Shown here: in pieces, positions 33,408 through 43,970 of the stretch
Numbering within the stretch: the first letter of the stretch is position 1
Layout: the number at the start of each line of letters is the position of its first letter
From: Enterococcus_I eurekensis
GTDB taxonomy: Bacteria; Bacillota; Bacilli; Lactobacillales; Enterococcaceae
DNA length: 64,000 nt
Reading direction: 5' to 3'
NCBI RefSeq assembly: GCF_042654605.1
Contig: NZ_JBHSGT010000041.1
Span: 45,860 to 109,859, forward strand
Translations under genes and position numbers: made by a program
Notes under the pieces: model-generated
The model's input: the letters and a program-made list of their open reading frames with translations, nothing else
What the model was told of the DNA's origin: nothing
The model's database searches: none

Positions 33408-35675
33408 TCATTTCGCAAATGCTTCTGGGAATAATAATTCAAGTACGTCCATGGTTAGGCGACGGCTCTTGCCTGAGTAAGGATAAATATGAATCATCAT
33501 CGCTGGATTAAAGTTTCCTTCAATAATCCCATACGCGCCTGCTTCACTTGGATCGACATTGTAGTCTGGAACAATAAAGTCAATCCCACAAACAACAGCT
33601 CCTAATGCTGCAACGGCTTTAACAGCGACTTCTTTATACGCATCTGAAAAAGCATCGGTCATATCAATTGAATCGCCACCACTACTAATATTGGAGTTTT
33701 CGCGCAAGTAGACAACTTCATCTTTCGCTGGCACATCGGTTATTTTGTAACCTTGTGATTTTAAAGCGATTTTTTCGAGTTCGCCCAATTGAATTTTTTC
33801 AAGTGGGGTACGATGATGTTCGCCACGTAATGGATCTTCGTTTTTCTCAGCAACGAGTGCTTCGATTGTACGGATGCCATCACCTTTGACGTTGGCTGGC
33901 ACACGGAGTAAAATCCCTTTTACCTCGCCATCAATCACAAAGAAACGGTATTCCGTTCCAGGTAAAAATTCTTCAACTAAAACTTCTGTGTCTTCACTAA
34001 AGGCAACTTCCAAAGCGGCTGTATAGTCTTCTAAACTGGCGCCTTCTTTGAAGATTGAAATACCTAAACCATAGTTGGTTGATTTCGGTTTGACAACAAA
34101 TCCATGATTGGCAAATTCCGAATAGGCATGAATCGCCGATTTGATATTCGAAAACTCACTACCCTTGGGTACTCGGAAACCTGCTTTATCTAAAACTTTT
34201 TTCGTAACAATTTTATTTTCCATCAATAACGGTACGATATAACTATCTTTACTCGTCATGTTCCCATTTTTTACATATTCCGAATGGCCGTCAAAGGTTA
34301 GTTTTAAAAATTGATCGGTATCATCTAAAACTTCAACAGCAATCCCTTTTTGAATCGCATCGAACATCAAAATTTGCGTAGATAATTCCATTTGAGTGAA
34401 ACCAGCTAATTGATACGGGTGTCTCCAAGCACGTTTATAATTTTCATTCGCAATTGTGGTTGCGACGGCTTTTTGCGACGTTTCTTGACTAGCTTTGTAC
34501 AATTTACCGGCCAATGTCGTTGACGGATCTTCAACCATTTGGAAAATGCTTGCTAATAAATTAGGAGAAATGTCTAATTCACGTTCTTCAACAAAGTTCG
34601 CTAGTCCTTCAAGTAAAGCAATTGCTTCTGCCTGATAAGTCATCACATTTAGTGGGTGCTCCAAGGCAACTTTTTCATTTTTGCTTTCGCCTTCAGTGAC
34701 CCACTCATCCGCATCGACCCCTTCATCTTGCCATAATAAGAATAACAAGAATAAATGCAAGAACTCGACTTGCTCTTCACTAATTCCCCAATAACCAAAA
34801 GGATTCAAATCAATATTACGTAACTCAATATAACGAATCCCTGCTGTAGCTAAGTCGGCCATTTTCTTTCCGCCACGGAAACGAACAGATGAATAAAATT
34901 CTTTTTCTTCGGATAATTTACCTTCAACAACCATTCGTTCCAAGTCCGCTAAATAACAGGCTAAATTTTCGTATGAAACTTGAACATCATCGTTATTTTT
35001 ATAACCATATGAGCTATTACGAATACTACGAACAGGTTCATTTAATTGCTCAGCCCTTTCAAAATAATTGGCTTCACTCGTTGGCGTTGCGCCAAATAAA
35101 TACGTCACTAGCCATGAATAATGTAAATAGTTGCGTGTGACTTTTAAATAAACTTCTGTTTTAAAGTCTGTATAGTCGGTATATTCATTTTGCAATGCAA
35201 ACATTTTTTGTAAGAGTTCATCGCTAAATTCAAAGTTAAAATGAATCCCACTAACCATTTGTTTGCGACGACCATATGTTTTCGCCAAATAACGACGATA
35301 CAAAACATCCGAAAAACGCTCTAAATCCGCAATTGGAATTTCTCCTTCCTTTTCAGGTAAAGCAGGTGGCATACTTAGCGGCCAAATCATTTCAGCTGGA
35401 TTCATCGAACGATAAGCAACATCGTGAATTCCTGATAAGAATGCAAAAAGTTCTGGAATACTTTCAGCAACAGGGGTAATTAATTCTAACTGCGTTTCAG
35501 CAAAATCTGTTTGTATATATGGATGGAATTGACGATTTCCTAAACTTGTTGGATGTTTCGTTTTAACTAAGTCCCCATCTAAAGTTACGCGTTGGCCTTC
35601 ACGTTCAACACCATAGCGAGCTTTAAGTAAATAAGGTTGCAACTCCTTTTTTGATAGGAGGATTTTAAAATTCAT
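33408..35675 (-). CDS. gshF: Bifunctional glutamate-cysteine ligase/glutathione synthetase
   Basis: 755-residue GshF fusion. The N-terminal two thirds is a GshA-type gamma-glutamylcysteine synthetase (YGVEREGQRVT, VSGIHFNFEF, YIELRNIDLNPFG). The C-terminal third is an ATP-grasp domain (VVKPKSTNYGLGISIF, LVEEFLPGTEYRFFVI, EGNFNPAMMIH). One protein thus makes glutathione from Glu, Cys and Gly, an arrangement typical of streptococci, enterococci and Listeria. The ATG at 35675 with AGGAG seven bases upstream was preferred to an upstream in-frame start lacking a site. Confidence 0.96.
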   Translation of the reverse strand: MNFKILLSKKELQPYLLKARYGVEREGQRVTLDGDLVKTKHPTSLGNRQFHPYIQTDFAETQLELITPVAESIPELFAFLSGIHDVAYRSMNPAEMIWPLSMPPALPEKEGEIPIADLERFSDVLYRRYLAKTYGRRKQMVSGIHFNFEFSDELLQKMFALQNEYTDYTDFKTEVYLKVTRNYLHYSWLVTYLFGATPTSEANYFERAEQLNEPVRSIRNSSYGYKNNDDVQVSYENLACYLADLERMVVEGKLSEEKEFYSSVRFRGGKKMADLATAGIRYIELRNIDLNPFGYWGISEEQVEFLHLFLLFLLWQDEGVDADEWVTEGESKNEKVALEHPLNVMTYQAEAIALLEGLANFVEERELDISPNLLASIFQMVEDPSTTLAGKLYKASQETSQKAVATTIANENYKRAWRHPYQLAGFTQMELSTQILMFDAIQKGIAVEVLDDTDQFLKLTFDGHSEYVKNGNMTSKDSYIVPLLMENKIVTKKVLDKAGFRVPKGSEFSNIKSAIHAYSEFANHGFVVKPKSTNYGLGISIFKEGASLEDYTAALEVAFSEDTEVLVEEFLPGTEYRFFVIDGEVKGILLRVPANVKGDGIRTIEALVAEKNEDPLRGEHHRTPLEKIQLGELEKIALKSQGYKITDVPAKDEVVYLRENSNISSGGDSIDMTDAFSDAYKEVAVKAVAALGAVVCGIDFIVPDYNVDPSEAGAYGIIEGNFNPAMMIHIYPYSGKSRRLTMDVLELLFPEAFAK

Positions 35676-35841
35676 AGTTAGACTCCTTTTTTCGTTCATA
35701 ATAAATTCTATTATATCAAATAACAAGCGAAAGGGTTTCTTTTTTGTTTATAGAATTTAAGTCTCTTGGCTCAATCACTGTTAGGCTTGTCAGATTCAAA
35801 CATCATTCCTTTCATCTACAAAACGCTTGCTTAACGATGCA

Positions 35842-35876
35842 AAAACAGACTGCAACTTGAAGTTACAGTCTGTTTT
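35842..35876 (-). terminator. Terminator after ftsY
   Basis: AAAACAGACTG / CAGTCTGTTTT arms with a further pairing TGCAACTT / AAGTTACA inside. Confidence 0.9.
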
Positions 35877-35929
35877 CACCTATAAGAATATGATGGATAA
35901 ATGCCTTTTTTAGTACCAATTCATCCCAC

Positions 35930-37156
35930 TTATTCTTCTTCAATTAATCCTTTAAATAAGCCCATCACAAAATCATTTGGATTGAAGACTTCTAAATCAT
36001 TAATGCCTTCGCCAAGTCCGACAAGTTTCACCGGTAAATGCAATTCGTTACGAATCGCTAAAACAATCCCACCTTTTGCCGTGCCATCTAATTTCGTTAA
36101 GACGAGTCCCGTCACATCGGTTGTTTCTTTAAATTGTTTTGCTTGGATCATCGCATTTTGACCCGTTGTCGCGTCTAACACGAGTAGGACTTCATGTGGT
36201 GCATTCGGTTCTTCACGTTGGATAATCCGTTTAATTTTATCGAGTTCTTTCATTAAATTGACTTTATTTTGTAAACGTCCTGCTGTATCTACAAGTAAAA
36301 CGTCTGCCTGTTGTGCTTTGGCTTTTACCATCGCATCAAAAACAACAGCCGCCGGATCACCACCAGCTGCACCACGAACGACTTCTACGCCCGCACGATC
36401 GCCCCAAACAACTAATTGATCAATTGCCCCAGCACGGAAAGTATCGGCTGCTGCTAATAAGACCTTTTTACCTGCTTGTTTGTATTCATGGGCTAATTTC
36501 CCAATACTTGTTGTTTTACCGACACCATTCACTCCAACAAATAAAATGACCGTTAAGCCATTTGGTTGTAAGTTTAAATCGTTGACCTCATTAATTCCTT
36601 CGGCTTCATATAGATCAACCAACTTTTCGATAATCGCATTTTGAACAGCGGCTGGTTTTTTGATGTTTTTTAACTTCACTTCTTGACGTAATTCTTCCGC
36701 AATACGCATCGACGTTTCAAAACCAACGTCAGCGCCAATCAGTGTTTCCTCAACTTCTTCAAAGAAATCTTCATCAACACTACGGAAATTGGCGAATAAT
36801 TCATTCATCCGTTCTTTAAATGTTTTACGCGTTTTAGCTAAGCCTTTATCGTATTTTTCCTGAACGTTTTCTTCCTGGATTGGTTCACTGCCTGCTTCAA
36901 CGACCGGTTCTGGTTCAACTTCGACAAGTTCTTCAACTGGCTCTTCTTCAAGTACTTCCGTAACAACTTCTGCGACTTCTTCGGTTTGGTCCTCAGACTC
37001 GCTTGTTTCATCGGCCTCAACTAGCACTTCACTGATCTCAGCGGCTACTTCATCAGCGCTCTCGTCAATTCTTTCTTCTTGTTGTTCTTCAACGAGTTGT
37101 TGTTCTTCTTCTTTTTCTTTAATAAACGCTTTTTTTAATTTATCAAACAATCCCAT
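35930..37156 (-). CDS. ftsY: Signal recognition particle receptor FtsY
   Basis: SRP receptor GTPase, 408 residues. The first ~100 residues form the acidic A region rich in Glu. The N domain is followed by the G domain: G1 GVNGVGKTTSIGKLA, insertion-box AADTFRAGAIDQL, G3 DTAGR, G4 TKLDGTAKGG. It docks SRP-ribosome complexes at the membrane. It is last in the operon smc-HAD-ftsY, a conserved Firmicutes order. Confidence 0.96.
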   Translation of the reverse strand: MGLFDKLKKAFIKEKEEEQQLVEEQQEERIDESADEVAAEISEVLVEADETSESEDQTEEVAEVVTEVLEEEPVEELVEVEPEPVVEAGSEPIQEENVQEKYDKGLAKTRKTFKERMNELFANFRSVDEDFFEEVEETLIGADVGFETSMRIAEELRQEVKLKNIKKPAAVQNAIIEKLVDLYEAEGINEVNDLNLQPNGLTVILFVGVNGVGKTTSIGKLAHEYKQAGKKVLLAAADTFRAGAIDQLVVWGDRAGVEVVRGAAGGDPAAVVFDAMVKAKAQQADVLLVDTAGRLQNKVNLMKELDKIKRIIQREEPNAPHEVLLVLDATTGQNAMIQAKQFKETTDVTGLVLTKLDGTAKGGIVLAIRNELHLPVKLVGLGEGINDLEVFNPNDFVMGLFKGLIEEE

Positions 37157-37161
37157 GTGGA

Positions 37162-37980
37162 TTACCTCCTCTCATTTAACACATATTTTTCAATGGCTAG
37201 TGCCACACCGTCTTCTTCATTCGAAGCGGTCTGTACATCGGCTGCTGCTTTGACTTCTGCGGTTGCATTTGCCATTGCCACACCAATTCCGGCATAAGCA
37301 ATCATCGATAAATCATTTTCTTCATCGCCAATCCCCATCACGTTGGCTGGTTCTAATCCCAAATCACGCGCTAATAATGAAAGGCCATACGCTTTTGTCA
37401 CACCTTGCGGCATAAATTCCAACAACATATCACGACTTTTTATGACTTCAAACTGTTCGCGAATGTCTTCTGGAATTTTTTTGATTTGTTGGTCTAAAAA
37501 GACTTGGTCAAAACCGATAACCGCCTTATTATAAATACGTTCTGGATCCAATTCATCCAGCCCTACCGAAAAATGCGTCAATAAAGGGTTCATCGTTGCG
37601 TACAATGATTGATTGGTTGCAGAAGTCGGTAGATGATACACTTTTTCTTCCGACAAAATATCTAGTGGTAAATCTAACGCTTGCGCTAATTGGATTAATG
37701 TTTTTAAATCTTCAAAGCGTAAATTATTTTTTTCGATAATTTCACCCGTATCGTTGCGCTGAACGAGTCCACCATTAAACGTCACACTGTAATCGCCGGC
37801 TTCTTCTAAATTTAACTCTGATAAAAATGGATGAATCGCTGATAAAGGACGACCGGTACAAATAACAACTTTCACGCCTTGAGCTTTCGCCTTAGCAATC
37901 GCCGCTTTATTTTTTGGTGAGATTTCTTTTTTTCCATTCAATAACGTTCCATCTAAGTCAATGGCCACTAATTTAATCAT
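37162..37980 (-). CDS. Cof-type HAD hydrolase
   Basis: 272 residues of the Cof/IIB HAD phosphatase subfamily: motif I AIDLDGTLLNGKKEIS, motif II ICTGRPLSA, motif III lysine region, and motif IV GIGDEENDLSMIAYAG. It probably dephosphorylates sugar phosphates or flavin/pyridoxal phosphates; the substrate is not predictable. It overlaps the end of smc by eight bases. Confidence 0.92.
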   Translation of the reverse strand: MIKLVAIDLDGTLLNGKKEISPKNKAAIAKAKAQGVKVVICTGRPLSAIHPFLSELNLEEAGDYSVTFNGGLVQRNDTGEIIEKNNLRFEDLKTLIQLAQALDLPLDILSEEKVYHLPTSATNQSLYATMNPLLTHFSVGLDELDPERIYNKAVIGFDQVFLDQQIKKIPEDIREQFEVIKSRDMLLEFMPQGVTKAYGLSLLARDLGLEPANVMGIGDEENDLSMIAYAGIGVAMANATAEVKAAADVQTASNEEDGVALAIEKYVLNERR

Positions 37981-40900
37981 GTTTGACTCCTTCTAACTGT
38001 TGTATTTCTACATCTTGCGCGACGTCTTCCAAACGAACAGAAACGATTTTTGATACGCCTGATTCTTCCATGGTCACACCATATAAAACATCCGCCGACT
38101 CCATTGTGCCTTTTCGATGCGTCACGACAATAAATTGTGTCGCTTTTTGGAATGTCCGTAAATAATTCCCAAAGCGTAAAACATTGGCTTCATCTAAAGC
38201 TGCTTCAACCTCATCCAGGACACAAAACGGTACGGGACGGACTTGAATAATTGAAAATAGTAAAGCAATCGCAGTTAATGACCGTTCCCCACCAGAAAGC
38301 AGGCTTAAGTTTTGCAACTTTTTACCTGGTGGTTGTGCTTCAATTTCAATTCCAGTATGCAATAAATCATCTGGATTGGTTAAAATCAACTCTGCCCGAC
38401 CGCCACCAAACATATTTGGAAAGACTTTTTTGAATTCACGACGAACGCCTTCAAAAACTTCTTTAAAGCGACTCTTCACTTCCTCGTCCATTTCAGACAT
38501 CGTTTCAAACAACTGTGTTTTAGCTGAAATTAAATCATTTTGTTGCCCCGTTAAGAAATCATAACGTTCTTTGACTAATTCAAATTGTTCAATTGCTTGA
38601 ATATTGACGGGTTCCAAAGCGGTCATTTCTTGACGTAACTCTTGAATTTTCGCTTGTTGTTCCTCTGTTTTTTCGATTAAGCCATACGTAGCCAATCCTT
38701 GCTCGTAAGTCACATGATGGACTTCTTGTAAGTAAACTAAACGATTATCGAGTAATATATTTAAACGACTACTCTCGACTTCAAGCGCGGTTTTTTCTTC
38801 CAGCAAGGTTTTTTGTTGCTTGTTGGCTTCGCTTAGCATTTGGTCTTTCTCACGAATGGCCTGTTGCACACTTGATCGCTCATCACGTGTTGCTTGAAGC
38901 GCTTGTTGCAAGGCTTCTTTCTCAGCAGTGTATTGCTCAATTTTTTGACGCAAACCTTCTTCAGTCATCTCATGACTAGAGAAATCGATCGATAAGTTCG
39001 CTAAATATTGACGAATGACTGTTGCTCGGCTTTCTTGTTCTTCGATTTGTTGAATGAAGTTCGACATTTGTTGGCGCAAGTGCGTACTTTGCTCTTTTGA
39101 AACTGCTAAACGTGACTGAATATGTGCCACGTTTTTGGTTGCGGCTTGGCGTTTTTCTTCCAAGCTGTCTTCTTCGTTTGTTAACGTTTGAATCTCATTT
39201 GTAATTTGTGTTAACTTTGCTTCAATTTCTTGCAGTAACGTTTCATTACGTTCTTTTTCTTCCCGATAAGAAGCTAAGAACGTTTGAATATGCTCGTTTT
39301 CATAAGAAAAGACTTTCATCTCTTTATGAATTCGTTCAATCTCTGCTTGTAGATGTTGTTGCTGATTACGCGCATCTTGTTCAGACATTTTCGCTTTTTC
39401 ACCAGAATCACGTAACTGCTCTAACGTTGCTCGCGCTGACTTCATTTGCTCTTCAAATGATTTCACTTGCTTTTCCACGACTTGCAAACGCTCGGTTAAA
39501 CGCTCACCACGAGTGGTTAATTGTTGCAGTTCTTGATTTTGGCTAAACAAGCTGCCTTGCTGACCACGTTTCGTTGCTCCACCAGTCATTGATCCACCGG
39601 CGTGCATAATATCCCCTTCGAGCGTTACAACACGATAACGGTATTGCAATTTACGCGCCAACGCATTTCCAGATTCTAAATCCTCGGCAATCAGTGTCGT
39701 ACCTAGTAAATTACCCATAACACCGGCAATCTTTTCTTCATAAGAAACAAGCTCGCTAGCAACACCTAAGTAGCCCTCAACACTAGTGGCTTGTTGTTGA
39801 ATACTGACCGGGATTTGACGCGCATGAATCGTGGTTAACGGTAGAAACGTCCCACGTCCACCTTGATTGCGTTTCAAGAAAGAGATTCCTTGGCGCGCAT
39901 CGCTTTCGGTTTCAACAATTAAGTTTTGCGCCGCATTGCCTAAAGCCGTTTCAATCGCTAAAGTATATTCGGCCGGTACTTCAACCAATTCAGCCACCGC
40001 TCCAACAATTCCTGATAACTCATGACGATGTTGCAGAATATGACGCGTTCCTTGGTAGAAACCGGTATAGTTCTCTTGAATTTCTTGCAAACTCTTTCTA
40101 CGTGCTTGGACTTGTTGCAATTCTTTCATCAAGTCAAACATCTTCGCTTGCCCTTGTTCAAATTGTGTTTGATTTTCTTTTAATTTTTCTTGTAATTGAA
40201 CATAAGACGCCCGTTGTTTATCCAGTTCTGCCTGCTCAGCTTTTAATTGCGCGCCATTCGTTTTAAAAATCGCTTCTTTTTCAGCCATTTCTTTTTCGAG
40301 TGCCGCTTGCTTTTGCATGACGTGTTGGTTTTGATTGGTTTCTTGCAAATACTGACGTTCTAAGTACTTCAATTCATTACTCGTACTCGCTTGTTGCTGC
40401 AAGTAGTCCACGTATTGTCCACGAAGTTCTTCGATTAATTCTTTCGCTGTTTTTTGGTATTGAGCTAACTCGATTTCACCTTGTTCTAATGCTTTTTCAA
40501 GCGTTTGAACTTCACCATTTTTTTGCGATAAATTCGCCAAACAAGTCGCCTTGTCTTCTTCAAGTTGTTCAATTTTCTCGTTGATTTCTGCTAAGTTTTC
40601 TTGATAATCACTCACACTTTTTTCAGTATGCTTCGAACGTTCAATTAAAACGTCTCGCTGACCTTGTGCTTGTTTTAAATTCTCAACGACCGACAACTGT
40701 TGCTCATTTTTCGCTTCTAATTGTTCGTCTAATTGGCTCCGTTGCTCACGTAAACGATTCAACGCCAATTCTTCATTCACAACATCTTGACTGGCCGCCT
40801 GTAACTGTGTCTTTAATTTCGTCAATTGTTGGTTTTGTTCATCAAATTTTTCTTTTGCTTCAGCAATCTCGGCCACAATATACGAAATATCTAATTCTGT

Positions 40901-41566
40901 AAAGGTTTCTTTTAGCCCTAGATATTGCTTGGCATTGGCACTTTGCGTCGCAAGTGGCGCAAGTTGCTCTTCTAATTCATAAACAATATCTTGCACGCGA
41001 TTTAAATTATCTTCTGTTTCAAATAATTTTTGCTCGGCTTGCTTTTTACGTTGTTTATATTTTAAAACCCCTGCCGCTTCTTCAAAGATTCCACGGCGAT
41101 CTTCTGGCTTACTACTAAAAATCGCTTCGACTTTCCCTTGCGAGATAATCGAAAACGATTCTTTTCCTAAACCAGAATCCATAAATAATTCCTGAATGTC
41201 TTTCAAACGACAGGCTTGCTTATTCAAGAAATAGTCGCTATCCCCACTACGTGAAATTCGACGAGTCACACTAATCTCATTATATTCTAGCGGTAAATAT
41301 TGATCTTCATTCGATAAGACAATCGTTACTTCCGCAATGTTTAACGCCTTGCGCGTATCTGAACCTGCAAAAATAATATCCGGCATGCGACCGCCACGTA
41401 AACTCTTAACTGACTGTTCACCTAAGACCCAGCGAATCGCTTCGGTAATATTACTCTTACCACTGCCGTTAGGACCGACAATCGCTGTAATATTTTCTTC
41501 AAAATCAATAATCGTTCGATTGGCAAACGATTTAAATCCTACAATTTCAATTCGCTTTAAATACAC
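37973..41566 (-). CDS. smc: Chromosome segregation SMC ATPase
   Basis: 1197-residue condensin subunit. The N-terminal ATPase half has Walker A IVGPNGSGKSNI and a Q-loop. Long coiled coils occupy about residues 170-500 and 680-1010, and the hinge lies around 510-670. The C-terminal half carries signature LLSGGERSLTAIALLF and Walker B FCVLDEVEAALDE. It organises and segregates the chromosome with ScpAB. The start is a GTG with GAGAGGAT upstream. It follows rnc by 13 bases. Confidence 0.97.
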   Translation of the reverse strand: MYLKRIEIVGFKSFANRTIIDFEENITAIVGPNGSGKSNITEAIRWVLGEQSVKSLRGGRMPDIIFAGSDTRKALNIAEVTIVLSNEDQYLPLEYNEISVTRRISRSGDSDYFLNKQACRLKDIQELFMDSGLGKESFSIISQGKVEAIFSSKPEDRRGIFEEAAGVLKYKQRKKQAEQKLFETEDNLNRVQDIVYELEEQLAPLATQSANAKQYLGLKETFTELDISYIVAEIAEAKEKFDEQNQQLTKLKTQLQAASQDVVNEELALNRLREQRSQLDEQLEAKNEQQLSVVENLKQAQGQRDVLIERSKHTEKSVSDYQENLAEINEKIEQLEEDKATCLANLSQKNGEVQTLEKALEQGEIELAQYQKTAKELIEELRGQYVDYLQQQASTSNELKYLERQYLQETNQNQHVMQKQAALEKEMAEKEAIFKTNGAQLKAEQAELDKQRASYVQLQEKLKENQTQFEQGQAKMFDLMKELQQVQARRKSLQEIQENYTGFYQGTRHILQHRHELSGIVGAVAELVEVPAEYTLAIETALGNAAQNLIVETESDARQGISFLKRNQGGRGTFLPLTTIHARQIPVSIQQQATSVEGYLGVASELVSYEEKIAGVMGNLLGTTLIAEDLESGNALARKLQYRYRVVTLEGDIMHAGGSMTGGATKRGQQGSLFSQNQELQQLTTRGERLTERLQVVEKQVKSFEEQMKSARATLEQLRDSGEKAKMSEQDARNQQQHLQAEIERIHKEMKVFSYENEHIQTFLASYREEKERNETLLQEIEAKLTQITNEIQTLTNEEDSLEEKRQAATKNVAHIQSRLAVSKEQSTHLRQQMSNFIQQIEEQESRATVIRQYLANLSIDFSSHEMTEEGLRQKIEQYTAEKEALQQALQATRDERSSVQQAIREKDQMLSEANKQQKTLLEEKTALEVESSRLNILLDNRLVYLQEVHHVTYEQGLATYGLIEKTEEQQAKIQELRQEMTALEPVNIQAIEQFELVKERYDFLTGQQNDLISAKTQLFETMSEMDEEVKSRFKEVFEGVRREFKKVFPNMFGGGRAELILTNPDDLLHTGIEIEAQPPGKKLQNLSLLSGGERSLTAIALLFSIIQVRPVPFCVLDEVEAALDEANVLRFGNYLRTFQKATQFIVVTHRKGTMESADVLYGVTMEESGVSKIVSVRLEDVAQDVEIQQLEGVKHD

Positions 41567-41579
41567 TGTTGATCCTCTC

Positions 41580-42272
41580 TTAATGCAGAATTTTCTCTAA
41601 AGCATTCGATGCGGCTGCCTGTTCTGCTAATTTTTTCGATTTGCCGTAGCCCTCTCCAATTTTTCGTTCGTTACAATGAACTTCTGTCCAAAATTGACGA
41701 TTATGCGCCGGTCCTTCTTCTTTAATTAAGCGATACTCAATATTCACATCGCCTGATTGTTGCAATACTTCTTGTAACTTCGTTTTATGATCCATCTCAT
41801 GTGAAAAAGCACCCGCAGTTATTTTAGGGAAAACCAATTTCTCTAAAAATAAATTCGCGCCTTCTAAGCCTTGATCGATATACAACGCTCCAAGGAAAGC
41901 TTCGAATAAATCGCAAAGTAACGCTGGACGTGTGCGACCACCGGAATGTTCTTCCCCTTTTCCTAAACGAATGTATTGATCAAAGGAACATTCCTTTGCA
42001 AATTTTGCTAAACTGTCTTCACGGACAATCGCAGCGCGTAATTTTGTGAGTTTCCCTTCTGGCACATTCGGATACTCGCGGTATAAAAATTGTGAAACGA
42101 GCAACTCTAACACGGCATCGCCTAAAAATTCTAAGCGCTCATTGTCAGATAATTGTAAATATCGATGCTCATTCACATAAGATGAATGGGTAAAAGCTTG
42201 CTCTAATAGCTCTCCTTTTGAAAAAGTGATGCTATATTCTTCTTTAATTTTTTTTAGTAAGCCTTGGTCCAT
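41580..42272 (-). CDS. rnc: Ribonuclease III
   Basis: 230-residue double-strand-specific endoribonuclease. The catalytic signature NERLEFLGDAVLELL is followed by the second acidic site CDLFEAFLGALYID and a C-terminal dsRNA-binding domain (KTKLQEVLQQSG ... GKSKKLAEQAAASNAL). It processes rRNA precursors. It is first of the rnc-smc-HAD-ftsY cluster, separated from acpP by a terminator. Confidence 0.96.
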   Translation of the reverse strand: MDQGLLKKIKEEYSITFSKGELLEQAFTHSSYVNEHRYLQLSDNERLEFLGDAVLELLVSQFLYREYPNVPEGKLTKLRAAIVREDSLAKFAKECSFDQYIRLGKGEEHSGGRTRPALLCDLFEAFLGALYIDQGLEGANLFLEKLVFPKITAGAFSHEMDHKTKLQEVLQQSGDVNIEYRLIKEEGPAHNRQFWTEVHCNERKIGEGYGKSKKLAEQAAASNALEKILH

Positions 42273-42373
42273 CTAATACAGTCCTTTCTTTTGTAGTCAT
42301 ACCTTACTATTATAATCGTTTTTCAATAATTATGAAACCTAAGCTACCGCTTCCTAATGAATTCTTTTACATC

Positions 42374-42415
42374 AAAAAAGGTAATAGACTATTTCACAAT
42401 AATCCATTACCTTTT
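42374..42415 (-). terminator. Terminator after acpP
   Basis: AAGGTAATGGATTATT / AATAGTCTATTACC-type arms on the minus strand are followed by TTTTTTGATG. Confidence 0.85.
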
Positions 42416-42424
42416 CTTGGCTTC

Positions 42425-42667
42425 TTAATTCAAATGTTTTTCGATATAGTCAACTGCTGCACCTACAGTTTGAATTTGTTCAGCATCTTCATCTGAAATT
42501 TCAGTTGAAAAATTTTCTTCTAATTCCAGAACAAATTCCATGACACTGATTGAGTCAGCATTCAAATCTTCTTTAATTCTCATCGTATCGGTTACTTTAT
42601 CTTCTTCAATTTCAAAATGATTAGCGATTACTGATGCTACTTTTGCAAATATTTCATCACGCGTCAA
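42425..42667 (-). CDS. acpP: Acyl carrier protein
   Basis: About 80 acidic residues with the phosphopantetheine serine in NADSISVMEFVLELE; the usual DSL is DSI here. It carries acyl chains for phospholipid synthesis, fitting its place after plsX. The TTG at 42667 is nine bases after GGAGG, whereas the ATG at 42673 is only three bases from it, so the TTG start is favoured. Confidence 0.9.
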   Translation of the reverse strand: MTRDEIFAKVASVIANHFEIEEDKVTDTMRIKEDLNADSISVMEFVLELEENFSTEISDEDAEQIQTVGAAVDYIEKHLN

Positions 42668-42798
42668 TTGCATTCACCTCCACATTATTTAACAAGGTCA
42701 AAAAAGAGCTATACCAATTTTAGCGATTTATTGCGAATTTGTCTAGCTTTTTTTCAATTTTGTAACATTTATGTCGATTTGAAGTCATAAAAAACCTC

Positions 42799-43800
42799 TT
42801 AATCGTTTGTTTTTGGTTCAAATTTTTCAACTAGATGTTCGACAACTTTTGATTCTAACATTGTATGAATTTGACGAATCGTTGTCGCCACCGCTTCTGG
42901 TCCAGTTGATCCATGCGTTTTTACAACTGGCGCTTTTAGTCCAAACAAGACCGCTCCACCATATTTGGCGTAATCCATCTCATTTTTTAAATTTTTCAAG
43001 GCATCTTTAAGCAGTAACGCACCAATTTTACCTTTTAAGCCAGAGTCTAAAATTGATTTCTTCAACAAACTAACAATATTTAACGCGGTTCCTTCGATTG
43101 ATTTTAAAACCGCATTTCCAGTAAAACCATCCGTTACAACAACGTCGGCCACACCGGTTAAAATATCACGCGCTTCAACGTTACCAATAAAATGAATGCT
43201 TTCTTCTTGTGATAGCAACTCAAAAGTTTTCTTCGTTAATTCGCTACCTTTTGTTTCTTCGGTTCCATTATTCAATAGACCGACACGTGGTTTTTTAATG
43301 CCTCGAACATTTTCCGCATAAAAAGAACCTAAAATTCCATATTGCACGAGGTGTTCAGGTTTATTGTCAGCATTTGCTCCAAGGTCTAGTAAATCAAAGC
43401 CCGTCTCTGAGCCAATAACTGGCATTGTCGATAACAATCCCGGACGTTCTATCCCTTTAATACGTCCAACAATTAATAAGCCGGCTGCTAGTAAAGCACC
43501 CGTATTCCCAGCAGAAAAAATCGCATCGGCCTCGCCATTTTTAACCGCTTGTGCCGCTAAAACCATTGATGCTTGTTTTTTACGACGAATCGCTCGAACG
43601 GGTTCATCATCACTATCAATTTTTTCGTCTGTATGAATAATTTTAATATTTGGTTGTTCGGTCATATATTTTCTAATTTCTGATTCTTTTCCATATAATT
43701 GAAATTCAATTGTTGGAAAATCTTTGCAAGCAAGTAATACACCTTCCACAATCGCTTGTGGTGCATTATCGCCCCCCATTGCATCAACAGCAATTCTCAT
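42799..43800 (-). CDS. plsX: Phosphate acyltransferase PlsX
   Basis: 333 residues; converts acyl-ACP to acyl-phosphate for the PlsY pathway. Begins MRIAVDAMGGDNAPQAIVEG. Also seen: SAGNTGALLAAG, LLNNGTEETKGSEL and VVTDGFTGNAVLKSIEG, all PlsX hallmarks. The ATG at 43800 was chosen; the in-frame GTG at 43812 sits on the ribosome site. It forms a lipid operon with acpP. Confidence 0.95.
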   Translation of the reverse strand: MRIAVDAMGGDNAPQAIVEGVLLACKDFPTIEFQLYGKESEIRKYMTEQPNIKIIHTDEKIDSDDEPVRAIRRKKQASMVLAAQAVKNGEADAIFSAGNTGALLAAGLLIVGRIKGIERPGLLSTMPVIGSETGFDLLDLGANADNKPEHLVQYGILGSFYAENVRGIKKPRVGLLNNGTEETKGSELTKKTFELLSQEESIHFIGNVEARDILTGVADVVVTDGFTGNAVLKSIEGTALNIVSLLKKSILDSGLKGKIGALLLKDALKNLKNEMDYAKYGGAVLFGLKAPVVKTHGSTGPEAVATTIRQIHTMLESKVVEHLVEKFEPKTND

Positions 43801-43970
43801 TGCACTTGGCACTTCCTTTCATGATTCACAAACAGTATAGCATATTTTTTCTTATGCTTGAATATTTGATTTTTCAGAGTGACTCTTTGGGTAAAAAATA
43901 CGAAAAAAGATAAAAAGTAAAGCATAGAGAGGCTACTATCACAGTCACGCTATGACTTTGTATTAAGTTA

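Noticed and set aside
33080..33511. Plus-strand frame across cspA and its upstream region
   Set aside because: Antisense shadow of cspA and gshF with no start signals.
42322..42334. AATTATGAAA string near acpP as a second TldR target
   Set aside because: The match is shorter, AT-rich and not placed at a promoter; likely chance.
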